Below are positions 9,107 through 19,970 of a stretch of 59,073 nt of DNA, piece by piece (the stretch's first letter is position 1; the number at the start of each line of letters is the position of its first letter). The notes beneath the pieces are model-generated. The model had not been told where the DNA came from and made no database searches. It was given only the letters and a program-made list of their open reading frames with translations. The translations under genes and the position numbers were made by a program. The stretch comes from an uncultured Caulobacterales bacterium. GTDB taxonomy: Bacteria > Pseudomonadota > Alphaproteobacteria > Caulobacterales > Caulobacteraceae. The stretch spans positions 1 to 59,073 of the forward strand of contig CAILTK010000043.1 in the NCBI GenBank assembly GCA_903837135.1, read 5' to 3'.

Positions 9107-9882
9107 AGGCGTTCGACCTGGTGATCTTCGACTGGGCCGGCACCATGGTCGATTTCGGCTGCCGGGCCCCGATCGCGGCGCTCGTGGAGGCCTTCTCGCG
9201 GCAGGGCGTCACGCTCGAGGAGAGCGGCGCGCGCGCCGACATGGGCAAGGCCAAGGTGGATCATGTGCGGGCCCTGCTGGCCCGGCCGGAGGTGAGGTCG
9301 GCCTGGATCGCAGCCAACGGCGTGGCGCCGGGCGAAGCGGCGGTGACCGCGCTGATGGAGGCTCTCGGTCCATTGATGCGCGACGCCGCGGCCGAGGCGG
9401 CCGAGCTGATTCCCGGCGCGGCGGAGACGGTGTCGGCCCTGCGGTCGGCGGGGCTCAGGATCGGCTCCTCCACCGGGTATTCCCCCGAGATGATGGCGCC
9501 GGTGCTGGAACGCGCGGCGGCGCAGGGTTATGCGCCCGATCATCTGGTGTGCGCCGGGCAAACCCCCGCGGGCCGGCCTTCGCCGCTGATGATCTACAAG
9601 GCCTGCGCCGATCTGGGGGTGTGGCCGCTGTCGCGGGTGGTCAAGGTCGACGATTCGGAGGCGGGGATCGAGGAAGGGCGCGCCGCCGGCTGTTTCACGG
9701 TGGGAATCTCCGCCTCCGGCAATGGCCTCGGGCTGTCGAAGGACGCGCTCGCGGCGCTGGCGCCGGCCGACCGCGCCGCGCGCATCGCCGCCGTGGAGAC
9801 CCGACTGAGAGCGGCGGGCGCCGACCGGGTGGTCGAAACCGTCGCCGACCTGGTGCCGCTGCTGAACGAGGCGCGGGGCTAG
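9088..9882 (+). CDS. phnX: Phosphonoacetaldehyde hydrolase (phosphonatase)
   Basis: A 264-residue HAD-superfamily enzyme that cleaves the C-P bond of phosphonoacetaldehyde to acetaldehyde and phosphate. Visible catalytic features are the nucleophile in FDWAGTMVDFG (Asp15), the Schiff-base lysine in MGKAKVDHV (Lys56, the family KxDH position), the STGY loop, the AGRPSPLMIY segment and the acidic DDSEAGIEEG motif. Length is typical of PhnX. The start ATG at 9088 has a GAAGGAG ribosome site and lies inside the end of the FAD oxidase gene, so the two are likely translationally coupled. A related phosphonatase-like hydrolase subfamily exists, but the Lys56 motif favours true PhnX. Confidence 0.9.
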   Translation: MADDGVKAFDLVIFDWAGTMVDFGCRAPIAALVEAFSRQGVTLEESGARADMGKAKVDHVRALLARPEVRSAWIAANGVAPGEAAVTALMEALGPLMRDAAAEAAELIPGAAETVSALRSAGLRIGSSTGYSPEMMAPVLERAAAQGYAPDHLVCAGQTPAGRPSPLMIYKACADLGVWPLSRVVKVDDSEAGIEEGRAAGCFTVGISASGNGLGLSKDALAALAPADRAARIAAVETRLRAAGADRVVETVADLVPLLNEARG

Positions 9883-9887
9883 GGCCG

Positions 9888-10427
9888 GTGATCCGTCCGT
9901 CGACCCTCGACGACCTCGAGCAGCTTTACGCGACGCGCGGCGGGTCGACCTACGGCGAGGGCGTCAGCCAGATTGAGCACGCCCTGCAATGCGCCGCCCT
10001 GGCCGAGGCGGACGGCGCGCCGCCCAGCCTGATCGTCGCCGCCCTGCTGCACGATGTCGGCCATCTGTACGAGGACGAAGCCGGCGCGCTGCGGTCCGAC
10101 GAGCACCACGAGCTTTCCGGAGCTGAGGCGCTCGCCGGCCTGTTCGGCCCGGAGGTGATCCAGCCGATCGCCCTGCATGTGGCGGCCAAGCGCTATCTCT
10201 GTTTCGCCGAACCGGCCTATCTCGAGGCGTTGAGCGCGGCGTCGAAGACGTCGCTGGCCATGCAGGGCGGCCCGTTCGACGCGGCGCAGGCGGCGGCGTT
10301 CGCGCGCCAGGCCCATGGGCGCGAGGCGCTTGCGCTCAGGCGCTACGACGACGCCGGCAAGAGCGAGATCGCCTCGGGCCGCGCGTTCGCCGATTTCGCG
10401 CCGTTGATGGCGGGAGTGCTTCTTTAG
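9888..10427 (+). CDS. HD-domain phosphonate oxygenase, PhnZ-like
   Basis: A 179-residue HD protein of the phosphonate-degradation type. Known members (PhnZ, TmpB) are mixed-valence diiron oxygenases that cleave the C-P bond of 1-hydroxy-2-aminoethylphosphonates to glycine (or betaine) and phosphate. The ligand set is visible: His31, His55-Asp56 (LLHDVGH), His73/74, His97 (LHVAAKRYL, with Lys101) and Asp154 (RRYDD). The substrate lid Tyr22/Glu24 (TYGEGVSQIEHALQCA) is present. Translation starts at GTG 9888, five bases after the phnX stop. The 2-oxoglutarate hydroxylase (PhnY/TmpA) that normally supplies the hydroxylated substrate is not in this window, so its substrate may come from elsewhere in the genome or the medium. 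Confidence 0.85.
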   Translation: MIRPSTLDDLEQLYATRGGSTYGEGVSQIEHALQCAALAEADGAPPSLIVAALLHDVGHLYEDEAGALRSDEHHELSGAEALAGLFGPEVIQPIALHVAAKRYLCFAEPAYLEALSAASKTSLAMQGGPFDAAQAAAFARQAHGREALALRRYDDAGKSEIASGRAFADFAPLMAGVLL

Positions 10428-10433
10428 TTCGAG

Positions 10434-10450
10434 CGCCGCCAAAGGCGGCG
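10434..10450 (+). terminator. Stem-loop after the phosphonate operon, possible terminator
   Basis: CGCCGCC-AAA-GGCGGCG forms a perfect 7-bp stem seven bases after the HD oxygenase stop codon. No T-run follows, so termination would be weak or Rho-assisted. Confidence 0.4.
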
Positions 10451-10470
10451 TTCGGGTGTTGAAATGACAG

Positions 10471-10580
10471 GATCAACTCGGAGCGCGCGGAGGCGCGTCG
10501 TCGGAGATCGTCCCCGGCGCCGGCAGGAATGAAGTCTCCTCCGCGCGCTCCGCGCCAGTCTCTGCGATCTCCGCGTCGAA
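10471..10580. repeat. Imperfect inverted-repeat intergenic element, copy 2
   Basis: About 110 bp with imperfectly complementary ends (GATCAACTCGGAGCGCGCGG at the left, CTCTGCGATCTCCGCGTCGA at the right). It is related in layout and wording to the element at 5867-5970. It occupies most of the gap between the HD oxygenase and the dehydrogenase gene. Confidence 0.5.
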
Positions 10581-10683
10581 CTTTCTGGCGCAGAGCTCAT
10601 CAATTGAGCCTGGATTCCCGCCGGCGGAGACCGCATGTGGGGATCATCAGCCGCCAAGGCGGCATGTCGAACACGACGGGGGA

Positions 10684-11826
10684 ATGACCATGAGCACCAC
10701 CCAAGGCCTCGAGTTGCGCTCGCTGATCAGCGCCGAGGGCGTCCTGACCCTGTCGCTCGTCCCGGCCGCCTATCCCGAGCCCGGCCCGGACGAGGTGGTG
10801 GTCGAGGTGCAGGCCGCGCCGATCAATCCGTCGGACCTCGGCCTTCTGACCGGCGCCGCCGACATTTCCACGGCCACGGTGGAAGGCCAGGGGACGTCTG
10901 CGGTGCTCACCGCGCGGGTGCCGCCGGAACGCATGCCGGCGATGGCCGGCCGCGTCGGACAGTCGTTGCCCGTCGGCAACGAGGGCGCGGGCAAGGTCGT
11001 TTCCGCCGGCGCCTCGCCCGAGGCCCAGGCCCTCGTCGGCAAGACGGTCGCTCTGATCGGCGGGGCCATGTACGCGCGCTTCCGCAAGATCCGGGTGCAG
11101 GACTGCCTGGTGCTGCCCGACGAGGCCACCGCCGCCGACGGCGCCTCCTGCTTCGTCAACCCGTTGACCGCGCTCGGCTTCGTCGAGACCATGCGCGCCG
11201 AGGGGCATACGGCGATCGTGCATACCGCCGCGGCGTCCAACCTCGGCCAGATGCTGAACCGGATCTGCATCGCCGACGGGATCGGGCTGGTGAACGTGGT
11301 GCGCAGTCCGGCCCAGGCCGAGCTTCTGACCAAGGCGGGCGCAGCCCACGTCTGCGACACCAGCGCCGCCAGCTTCAAGGCCGACCTGCGCGAGGCGCTC
11401 AAAGCCACCGGCGCGACCCTGGCCTTCGACGCCATCGGCGGCGGCCGGCTGGTCGGCGACATCCTCTCCAGCATGGAGATCGTCGCCAACGCGACGGCGC
11501 CGGTCTACAGCCGCTACGGTTCGGACACCTTCAAGCAGGCCTACATCTATGGCGCGCTCGACCTCGGACCCACCGAGCTGGTGCGCAGCTTCGGCTTCTC
11601 ATGGAGCATCGGCGGCTGGCTGCTCACCCCCTTCCTGCATAAGGCGGGCCCCGAGGTCGCCGCCCGCCTGCGCCAACGGGTGGTGTCGGAGCTGAAGACC
11701 ACCTTCGCCAGCCACTACGCCAGGACCATCCCGCTGACCGCCGTGCTGGATCCGGGGACGCTCCGGGAGTTCAGCCGCCGCGCCACCGGCGAGAAGTTCC
11801 TCATCGATCCCAGCCTCGACGCCTGA
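10684..11826 (+). CDS. Zinc-type alcohol dehydrogenase-like (MDR) protein
   Basis: A 380-residue medium-chain dehydrogenase/reductase fold. An N-terminal GroES-like part (PGPDEVVVEVQAAPINPSDLGLL, then VGNEGAGKVVSAG) precedes a nucleotide-binding half (AIVHTAAASNLGQMLNRICIADG...VVRSPAQAELLTKAGAAHV...FDAIGGG). The usual cysteine cluster for a structural zinc is absent, so it resembles the quinone-reductase branch and probably uses NAD(P)H. The reaction and substrate are unknown. The next gene follows after 14 bp, suggesting an operon with the PLP enzyme. ATG 10684 and 10690 are both possible starts. Confidence 0.8.
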   Translation: MTMSTTQGLELRSLISAEGVLTLSLVPAAYPEPGPDEVVVEVQAAPINPSDLGLLTGAADISTATVEGQGTSAVLTARVPPERMPAMAGRVGQSLPVGNEGAGKVVSAGASPEAQALVGKTVALIGGAMYARFRKIRVQDCLVLPDEATAADGASCFVNPLTALGFVETMRAEGHTAIVHTAAASNLGQMLNRICIADGIGLVNVVRSPAQAELLTKAGAAHVCDTSAASFKADLREALKATGATLAFDAIGGGRLVGDILSSMEIVANATAPVYSRYGSDTFKQAYIYGALDLGPTELVRSFGFSWSIGGWLLTPFLHKAGPEVAARLRQRVVSELKTTFASHYARTIPLTAVLDPGTLREFSRRATGEKFLIDPSLDA

Positions 11827-11840
11827 CGGGGCGGTCGCTG

Positions 11841-13034
11841 ATGTTCCACATGGCCGCCAGCGACATGGACCTTGAGCAGATACGCGCCGACACGCCCGCG
11901 GCGGAAGGCCAGGCGTTCCTGCTCAGCGCAGGCGCCTCGCTCATGCCCGATCCGGTGGTCGAAGCCATGGTCGCGCATCTGCGGCTGGAGCAGGGGATCG
12001 GCGGCTATGGCGCCGCGGATCGCGAGCAGGCGCGCCTCGATGCGGTCTACGACAGCGTCGCCGGCCTGTTGAACGCCAACCGCGACGAGATCGCCCTGGC
12101 CGAAAACGCCACGGTGGCGTGGCAGATGGCCTTCTATGCCTTCGACTGGCGGCCAGGCGACCGGATCCTCACCGGCCAATCCGAGTACGCGGCCAACTTT
12201 GTCGCCTATCTGCAGATGGTCAAACGCCATGGCGTGGTGATCGACATCGTTCCCAATGACGTGTCGGGCGCGACCGATCCGCAGGCCCTGGCGCGGATGA
12301 TCGACGACCGGGTCAGGCTGATCTCGATCACCTGGCTGCCGACCAACGGCGGCCTGATCAATCCGGCGGCGGCGATCGGCGGGATCGCCCGGGGCGCCGG
12401 GATCCCCTATCTGCTCGACGCCTGCCAGGCGGTCGGACAGATGCCGGTCGACGTGGAGGCGCTGGGCTGCGACATGCTCACCGGCACGGGACGCAAGTTC
12501 CTGCGCGGGCCGCGCGGCACGGGCTTTCTCTACGTGCGCCGCGCGCTTCTGGAGCGGCTCGAACCGCCGATGATCGACCACTTCGGCGCGCCCTGGACCT
12601 CGTCCGCCGGATACACCCTGCGTCCCGACGCGCGCCGGTTCGAGACCTGGGAGAACAACTACGCCGCCCGATTGGGGCTCGGCGTGGCGGCGGACTACGC
12701 CCGCGCGGTCGGTCTCGAGGCGATCGCGGCGCGGTGCCGGATGTTGGCCGACCGGCTTCGCGGCGGCCTTGGCGGCCTCGCCCACGTCGCCCTGCACGAT
12801 CTCGGCAGCGACCTGTCGGCGATCGTCAGCTTCTCCGTTCGCGATCGGCCGGTGCGGCAGGTGCTGGACCAGGCGGCGGCCGCCCAAATCGTCATCGGCG
12901 CCTCGCCGCCGGCGAGCACCCGGCTCGACGCCGAGGCGCGGGATCTTCCCATGGTGCTCAGGGCCTCGCCGCACTACTTCAATGTCGAAGCGGACATCGA
13001 CCGCCTGGTCGCCTTCTGCGCCGGCCTGGCCTGA
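11841..13034 (+). CDS. Aminotransferase class V-fold PLP-dependent enzyme
   Basis: A 397-residue fold-type I PLP enzyme of the cysteine desulfurase/isopenicillin-epimerase-like group. Visible features are the cofactor aspartate in YLLDACQAVGQ (Asp193), the Schiff-base lysine in TGTGRKFLRGPRGTGFLYV (Lys219) and the cofactor-side segment ENATVAWQMAF. The GRKFLRGPRG pattern is shared with C-S lyases and epimerases such as ergothioneine-type lyases, but I cannot assign a reaction. It probably forms an operon with the preceding dehydrogenase. It converges on the cytochrome gene with only 15 bp between them. Several in-frame Met codons (11841, 11850, 11865) leave the exact start open. Confidence 0.82.
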   Translation: MFHMAASDMDLEQIRADTPAAEGQAFLLSAGASLMPDPVVEAMVAHLRLEQGIGGYGAADREQARLDAVYDSVAGLLNANRDEIALAENATVAWQMAFYAFDWRPGDRILTGQSEYAANFVAYLQMVKRHGVVIDIVPNDVSGATDPQALARMIDDRVRLISITWLPTNGGLINPAAAIGGIARGAGIPYLLDACQAVGQMPVDVEALGCDMLTGTGRKFLRGPRGTGFLYVRRALLERLEPPMIDHFGAPWTSSAGYTLRPDARRFETWENNYAARLGLGVAADYARAVGLEAIAARCRMLADRLRGGLGGLAHVALHDLGSDLSAIVSFSVRDRPVRQVLDQAAAAQIVIGASPPASTRLDAEARDLPMVLRASPHYFNVEADIDRLVAFCAGLA

Positions 13035-13049
13035 CGCCTCCGTAGGGTT

Positions 13050-14350
13050 TCAGCCGGCCTCGCGCGCCTTATAGACGGCGGCGGGCGTCACCTTGCCGGC
13101 CTTGCCGCCGAACCGGCCGATCACATAGTTGGCCACCGCCGCCACCTCCGCGTCCGAATAGCCGCTTCCGAAGGCCGGCATGAAGGCGGCGCCGTCGCCG
13201 AGCGGCAGCTTCACCCCGTGCAGCACGGTCTGGACGACGTTGAGGCCGGCAGGATCGTTGACCGACTGGGCGCCGATCAGGGCGGCGTAGGCGTTCTGCT
13301 GGCCCTGGCCGTTCCACTGGTGGCAGCTTGAACAGGCGCCCTCGAAGATATGTTTGCCGAGGCCGGGCGATTTCTCATCCGCGGCGGGGGCCCAGGCGGT
13401 GGCGGCGACGGCGGCGGGCGGCGCCAGGTTGGCTTCGGTTCCGGCCGCTCCAGGCTGGGGCTTCACCGTGCGCAGATAGGCGATCAGCGCCGATGAATCC
13501 TCGGGGCTCAGATGCCGAAGGCTGTAGGCGACGGCCTCGCCCATCGGCCCCGAGGCCGACCCCCGTCCATCGCCATGACCGGTCCGCAGATAGTCGGCGA
13601 GCTGGCGGTCCGACCAGGCGCCGACGCCATAGGCCTTGTCGGCGGTGATGTTGTAGGCGCGCCAGCCCTGCAGCACCGCGCCGGCGAACTGGCGGCCGCG
13701 CTCCAGGCCGAAGGCGACGTTGCGCGGCGTGTGGCACTCGCCGCAGTGACCCAGCGCCGTGGCGAGATAGGCGCCGCGGTTCTGCTGGGCGGTCAGGGCG
13801 GGGTCCGCCTCGAAGCGCCGGTCCTTCAGGAACAGGGCGTTCCACACGGCCATCCCCCAGCGCTGGTTGAACGGGAAGGGGAAGGTGCTCGGCCGGGCCG
13901 GCGCGTGCAGCGGCCTGAGGCTGAACAGATAGGCCTTGATGGCCAGGGCGTCGCTCCGGCTCATCCCCGTGTAGGAGGTGTAGGGCATGGACGGATAGAG
14001 GTGTCGCCCGCCCTTGCCGACCCCGTGCTGGAGGGCGTTCACGAAGTCGTCGTCGCTCCAGCCGCCGATGCCGGTGGCCGCATCGGCGGTGATGTTGGTC
14101 GAATACATGGTCCCGAACGGCAGCTTGAACGCTCGCCCGCCGGCGTAGATCGGTCCGCCGCCGGGCGCGGTATGGCAGGCGGCGCAATCCGCCGCCTCGG
14201 CCAGATAGCGGCCCCGATCGATCAGCGCCGGGTCGGCGGCGGCGCCGGCCTGCGCCGTAGTGGAGCGGCCGGCGCCCACCTGCAGCGCCAAGGCCGCGAA
14301 CCCGGCGAGGATGACCCCGGCGGCTGCAAGCCGAATCCTGGCAGGGCGGC

Positions 14351-14354
<4 letters not shown>
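13050..14354 (-). CDS. Three-haem c-type cytochrome (alcohol/aldehyde dehydrogenase electron acceptor)
   Basis: A 434-residue periplasmic or membrane-anchored cytochrome. The hydrophobic N-terminus (residues 8-28) is a signal or anchor. There are three CXXCH haem sites: CAACH (57-61), CGECH (about 205) and CSSCH (about 345). This three-domain layout is that of the cytochrome subunit (AdhB-like) that takes electrons from a periplasmic dehydrogenase to the respiratory chain. It follows the molybdenum hydroxylase gene with a 4-bp overlap, so it is the likely electron acceptor of that enzyme. The start at 14354 gives a complete signal sequence. Confidence 0.92.
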
Positions 14355-16641
<2,287 letters not shown>

Positions 16642-16645
<4 letters not shown>

Positions 16646-17166
16646 GCCGCCTTCTCCCCATCGGCGGGCGGTGTCGGCGGCGGCCCGACCGGGATGGTCC
16701 GGCTCGCGGCGCAATGGCCGGTGGCGGCCAGTTTGATCGCCTCGCGGACGCGGGCGTAGGTGCCGCAGCGGCAGATATTGCCCGACATGGCCGCGTCGAT
16801 GTCGGCGTCGGACGGGTTGGGAATGTGCTGGATCAGGGCGGCGGCGCTCATGATCTGCCCCGACTGGCAGTAGCCGCACTGCACCACCTCGATGTCGAGC
16901 CAGGCCTGCTGCACCTTCTGGCCGGCGGGGCTCTTGCCCACCGCCTCGATGGTCGTCACCGACCGGCCGCCGATCGCCGAGACGGGCAGCACGCACGAGC
17001 GCATCGCCTGCCCGTCCACATGGACGGTGCAGGCCCCGCACTGAGCGATGCCGCAGCCGAACTTGGTCCCGGTGAGGCCCACCACGTCGCGAAGCGCCCA
17101 GAGCAGGGGGGTGTCCGGCTCGACGTCCAGCGCCTGATCCTGCCCGTTGATGTTCACGGTGATCAT
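16642..17166 (-). CDS. (2Fe-2S) small subunit of the molybdenum hydroxylase (IorA-like)
   Basis: A 174-residue protein with two [2Fe-2S] centres. The plant-ferredoxin-type cluster is held by Cys38, 43, 46 and 58 (CGIAQCGAC...C). The second, four-helix-bundle cluster is held by Cys97, 100, 132 and 134 (CGYCQSGQ...CRCG). It passes electrons from the molybdenum subunit encoded next, with a 4-bp overlap, towards the cytochrome. It carries a proline-rich C-terminal tail ([13 protein letters not shown]). It is first in a three-gene operon; the 126-bp upstream gap shows no obvious operator. Confidence 0.93.
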
Positions 17167-17292
17167 TCGCCGACCTCCTCGCCGATGCGGGCGCCTGAGA
17201 CGGCCAGGCGCGGCCGCGGCAGCCTGCCGCAGCCCTCCTCATAGCAAGTTATCCGATCGCCGACAGCCCGGCCGAGCCTGTTCTCCCTCGCC

Positions 17293-18339
17293 TCAGCCGG
17301 ACAGGCAGGAGTCGACCAGGGCGTCGAGCATCGGCCCTCCGCGGATCGGGTCGGCGGCCGGCAGGCCGAGCGATCGGCTGGTGGCCTCGAGCACGCGCCG
17401 GCTCTCCGCCTCGTCCAGATGAGCGGTGTTCAGGCTGATCCCGCCGCAGCGGATCGCCGGATTGGTCCGGCGACCGAGCTGAAGGTTGAGCGCGATGGCT
17501 TCCTCCAGGCTCGGAGTCGCGAAGGCTTCGAGACCCAGGATATGGTCCCGGCCCGGCTGGTGGCAGACCACGATCACATCGGGCTGACTGCCGTGCAGCA
17601 GGCCGAGCGCCACGGCGCTGTACGAGGGGTGGAACAGCGAACCCTGACCCTCGATCACGTCCCAGTGGTCGGGCGCCGCGTCGGGGCTGAGCAGCTCGGC
17701 GGCCCCGGACTCGAAGTCGGCGACCACTGCGTCCATGGGAATGCCGCCGCCGGCGATCATGATCCCGGTCTGTCCCGAGGCCCGGAAGTCGGCGGCCACG
17801 CCGCGGGCGCGCAGGGCGCGGGCCAGGCTCAGGGCGGTGTACTTCTTGCCGAGGGCGCAATCGGTGCCGACGGTCAGCAGCCGGCGCCCGGAACGCTTGC
17901 GTCCGGTCGCGACGGGGATGCCCCGGGGCGGAACGCGGATGTCGATCAGTCGCCGGCCGTGCGCGTCCGCGGCCGCCTTCAACGGCGCCACGGTCGCCAG
18001 CGAGGCGTGCATGCCGCTGATGATGTCGAGCCCGGCCTCGATCGCCTCGGTCAGCGCGGCGATCCAGTTCGGCTGGATCACGCCGCCGGTATTGGCGACG
18101 CCGATCACCAGCGCCCGCGCGCCCCTGGCGTAGGCCTCGGCGGGCGTGAGCTGGGGAAGACCGGCGGTCACCGTCGCTTCGGGGAGGGCGAATTCGCCGA
18201 CGCAGAACTCCGGAGCCCAGTCGCGCAGGCCGAACGCGGTCTTGGCGTAGGCGGGCTCGATCGAATCGCCAAGGAACAGCAGATAGGGCCGGGGAAGGTC
18301 GATCTGCGAAAGGCCGAGCGAGGGAACGTGCATGGTCAT
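17293..18339 (-). CDS. dgcN: DgcN-type D-glutamate N-acetyltransferase (DUF1611)
   Basis: A 348-residue DUF1611 protein. An N-terminal region (about 15-145) is followed by a P-loop-like nucleotide-binding stretch, VGTDCALGKKYTALSLARAL (157-176), and by the conserved IEGQGSLFHPSYSAV and CHQPGRDHILGLE blocks. DUF1611 members paired with the enolase-superfamily protein DgcA act in D-glutamate catabolism: N-acetylation by DgcN, then racemisation of N-acetyl-D-glutamate by DgcA. Here dgcA lies 10 kb away at 28486-29499 rather than adjacent. I chose ATG 18339 because upstream codons to 18450 have no family similarity. A copy of the 15-bp motif shared with the dgcA operon lies upstream at 18461-18475. 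Confidence 0.85.
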   Translation of the reverse strand: MTMHVPSLGLSQIDLPRPYLLFLGDSIEPAYAKTAFGLRDWAPEFCVGEFALPEATVTAGLPQLTPAEAYARGARALVIGVANTGGVIQPNWIAALTEAIEAGLDIISGMHASLATVAPLKAAADAHGRRLIDIRVPPRGIPVATGRKRSGRRLLTVGTDCALGKKYTALSLARALRARGVAADFRASGQTGIMIAGGGIPMDAVVADFESGAAELLSPDAAPDHWDVIEGQGSLFHPSYSAVALGLLHGSQPDVIVVCHQPGRDHILGLEAFATPSLEEAIALNLQLGRRTNPAIRCGGISLNTAHLDEAESRRVLEATSRSLGLPAADPIRGGPMLDALVDSCLSG

Positions 18340-18460
18340 AGGGCTATCGAGCGCCCAAGACACGGAGGCCTGCCGACCGGACTGACACCCATAACGATCC
18401 CCCAGGGAAGGAGTTTGCACCTCGCCGGCCCCCGACGCGGGAGGCGTCAAGACCGACAGG

Positions 18461-18475
18461 TTTCTACTGTGGCAA
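18461..18475 (-). promoter_or_regulatory. Candidate XRE-cupin operator (site 1, dgcN)
   Basis: On the minus strand this reads TTGCCACAGTAGAAA, about 130 bp upstream of the dgcN start and oriented towards it. It agrees at 13 of 15 positions with the copy at 18651-18665. It lies in the 465-bp divergent gap (18340-18804) between dgcN and the XRE-cupin gene, which otherwise shows no gene. Confidence 0.5.
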
Positions 18476-18650
18476 ATTTAGGCGAAACGGAAAAGGCGTC
18501 AATGGGCCGGGACAACTCAGGAAAATTATATTTTGGTAACCGCCAAACTATTCGTCGTTAACGAGGCGGCGGACGCCGCCGCGGCGCGGCTGGTCGGGAT
18601 ACGCGCAAACGGAACTTCCGCGCTGCCGAATCCGCGCCACGCGGTCCGAC

Positions 18651-18665
18651 TTGCCAAAATAGAAA
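18651..18665 (+). promoter_or_regulatory. Candidate XRE-cupin operator (site 2, first XRE gene)
   Basis: It reads TTGCCAAAATAGAAA, about 140 bp upstream of the XRE-cupin gene and oriented towards it. The extended ACTTGC(C/A)AAAATAGAAA is shared at 16 of 17 positions with the site in front of the serine hydrolase-dgcA-POT operon (31594-31608, minus strand). Confidence 0.6.
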
Positions 18666-18804
18666 TACGCGTTCGAAACCCGCCCTGACCTGGCCTTCGG
18701 CGCCCAGGCCGGCGGGGCGCCGCCTTTGCAAACCGACCTCCACCCCCTATCATCGCCGGGGTGCGCCGGAAAACCCTGGGAGCCTCGTCCTGAACCAGAT
18801 CACC

Positions 18805-19566
18805 GTGCGCCGTAAGCGAGCAGACGGCCAGGATCAGGCCCGAACGGCGCCGGAACCGCGCGGACACCCCGCGTCGACCGTCAAGCCGACCCTGGGATCT
18901 CTGCTGTCGTCGCTGCGCCGCCGCAACGGGTGGACTCTCAAGGAGATGAGCGAGCGGACCGGAATTCCCTATTCGACCCTGTCCAAGGTCGAGCACGATC
19001 GACTGACGCTGAGCTATGACAAGCTGGTGCAGCTGAGCCAGGGGCTTGGCCTGAAGATGTCCGAGCTGTTCGCCGAGCCCGAGGCCGAAGACGTCGCCCG
19101 TCCGGTGATGGCGCGCCGCAGCGTCGGCACGCTCGACAACGCCATCCGCATCAACACCAAGAACTACGATTACCACTACCTCTGCACCGAGCTGCGCCGC
19201 AAACGGATGGTGCCGATTCTGTCCTATATCCGCGCCAAGACCGTGGCCGAGTTCGGCCAACTCGTCAGGCATTCGGGCGAGGAGTGGTTCTACGTGCTGG
19301 AAGGACGGGTCGACGTCCACACCGAATACTACGACACCATCAGCCTGGAGGCCGGCCAGTCGATCTACATCGACAGCAACATGGGGCATGCCTATGTGGT
19401 GGGCGCCGGCTGCGATCAGGCGATCATCGTCGGCGCGTGCGCGGGCGACGGCGAGGATCAGATGAACGAACTCATCAGTGTCCACGCCGATGTCGAGCCG
19501 GCGGCGGCGGCCGGATCCCCGGACGGGAAAAGCGTCCGGCGCGCCGGAAGGCCGACTGTTCGCTGA
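18805..19566 (+). CDS. XRE-family regulator with cupin sensor domain (first copy)
   Basis: A 253-residue transcription factor. An HTH_3 DNA-binding domain (about 29-85) has the recognition segment IPYSTLSKVEHDRLTLSYDKL. A C-terminal cupin domain (about 155-225: RHSGEEWFYVLEGRVDVHTEYYD...DSNMGHAYVVG) is expected to bind a small ligand. Such regulators commonly control amino-acid, peptide or polyamine use. A GTG at 18805 is the first usable start. It is divergent from dgcN and upstream of a TonB receptor, and a candidate operator lies in front of it, suggesting autoregulation. It is paralogous to the regulator at 31889-32596. Confidence 0.9.
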   Translation: MRRKRADGQDQARTAPEPRGHPASTVKPTLGSLLSSLRRRNGWTLKEMSERTGIPYSTLSKVEHDRLTLSYDKLVQLSQGLGLKMSELFAEPEAEDVARPVMARRSVGTLDNAIRINTKNYDYHYLCTELRRKRMVPILSYIRAKTVAEFGQLVRHSGEEWFYVLEGRVDVHTEYYDTISLEAGQSIYIDSNMGHAYVVGAGCDQAIIVGACAGDGEDQMNELISVHADVEPAAAAGSPDGKSVRRAGRPTVR

Positions 19567-19970
19567 ACGTCGGACGACTGAGGACGTAAGACCTCACCTC
19601 CTTCCATGCTCCGTCTTGCTGAGTAGGTCGCCACCGGCGATTGGCCGACCCCGGGGATGAAGCCCCGTGGAGCGCGCCTCCGGCTCGTCATCCTGAGTAA
19701 GTCGGCGCAGCCGTCTGCATCGGATCGGTCATCGCGACGATTGCCGCGGTCAGGGCGGCCTCGAGGCGCCGGGCGGTCTCCGGCGGACGCTGCAAAGTGC
19801 GGCGCCCGGAAACGCTCTTGCGCGATGTGGCGTCAGTTTTCTGATCAGGCGCTCAATAGCCATATTTGACAAGATTTGCTCACGGAGAGCATGATAGCGC
19901 CGGTTCGAATGTGAAGGCGCCGCGGGACCGGCGCCGTCCAGGGGCTCAAAAAATGAACAAGGGGATTCCG
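19567..19970. other. 404-bp gap between XRE regulator and TonB receptor
   Basis: No gene is seen. It contains a sigma-70-like promoter candidate at 19866-19895 and, at 19837-19846, the 10-mer TTTTCTGATC, which also occurs on the minus strand upstream of the serine hydrolase gene at 26721. Confidence 0.5.
19866..19895 (+). promoter_or_regulatory. Candidate promoter for the second TonB receptor
   Basis: A perfect TTGACA (-35) at 19866-19871 is followed, after 18 bp, by CATGAT (19890-19895), which matches TATAAT at four positions. It lies about 75-100 bp upstream of the receptor start. Confidence 0.45.

Noticed and set aside
7735-9882. One long frame seeming to fuse the FAD oxidase region to phnX
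   Set aside because: The upstream part is the wrong frame for the oxidase. True PhnX similarity begins at 9088 with its own ribosome site, so this is not a fusion.
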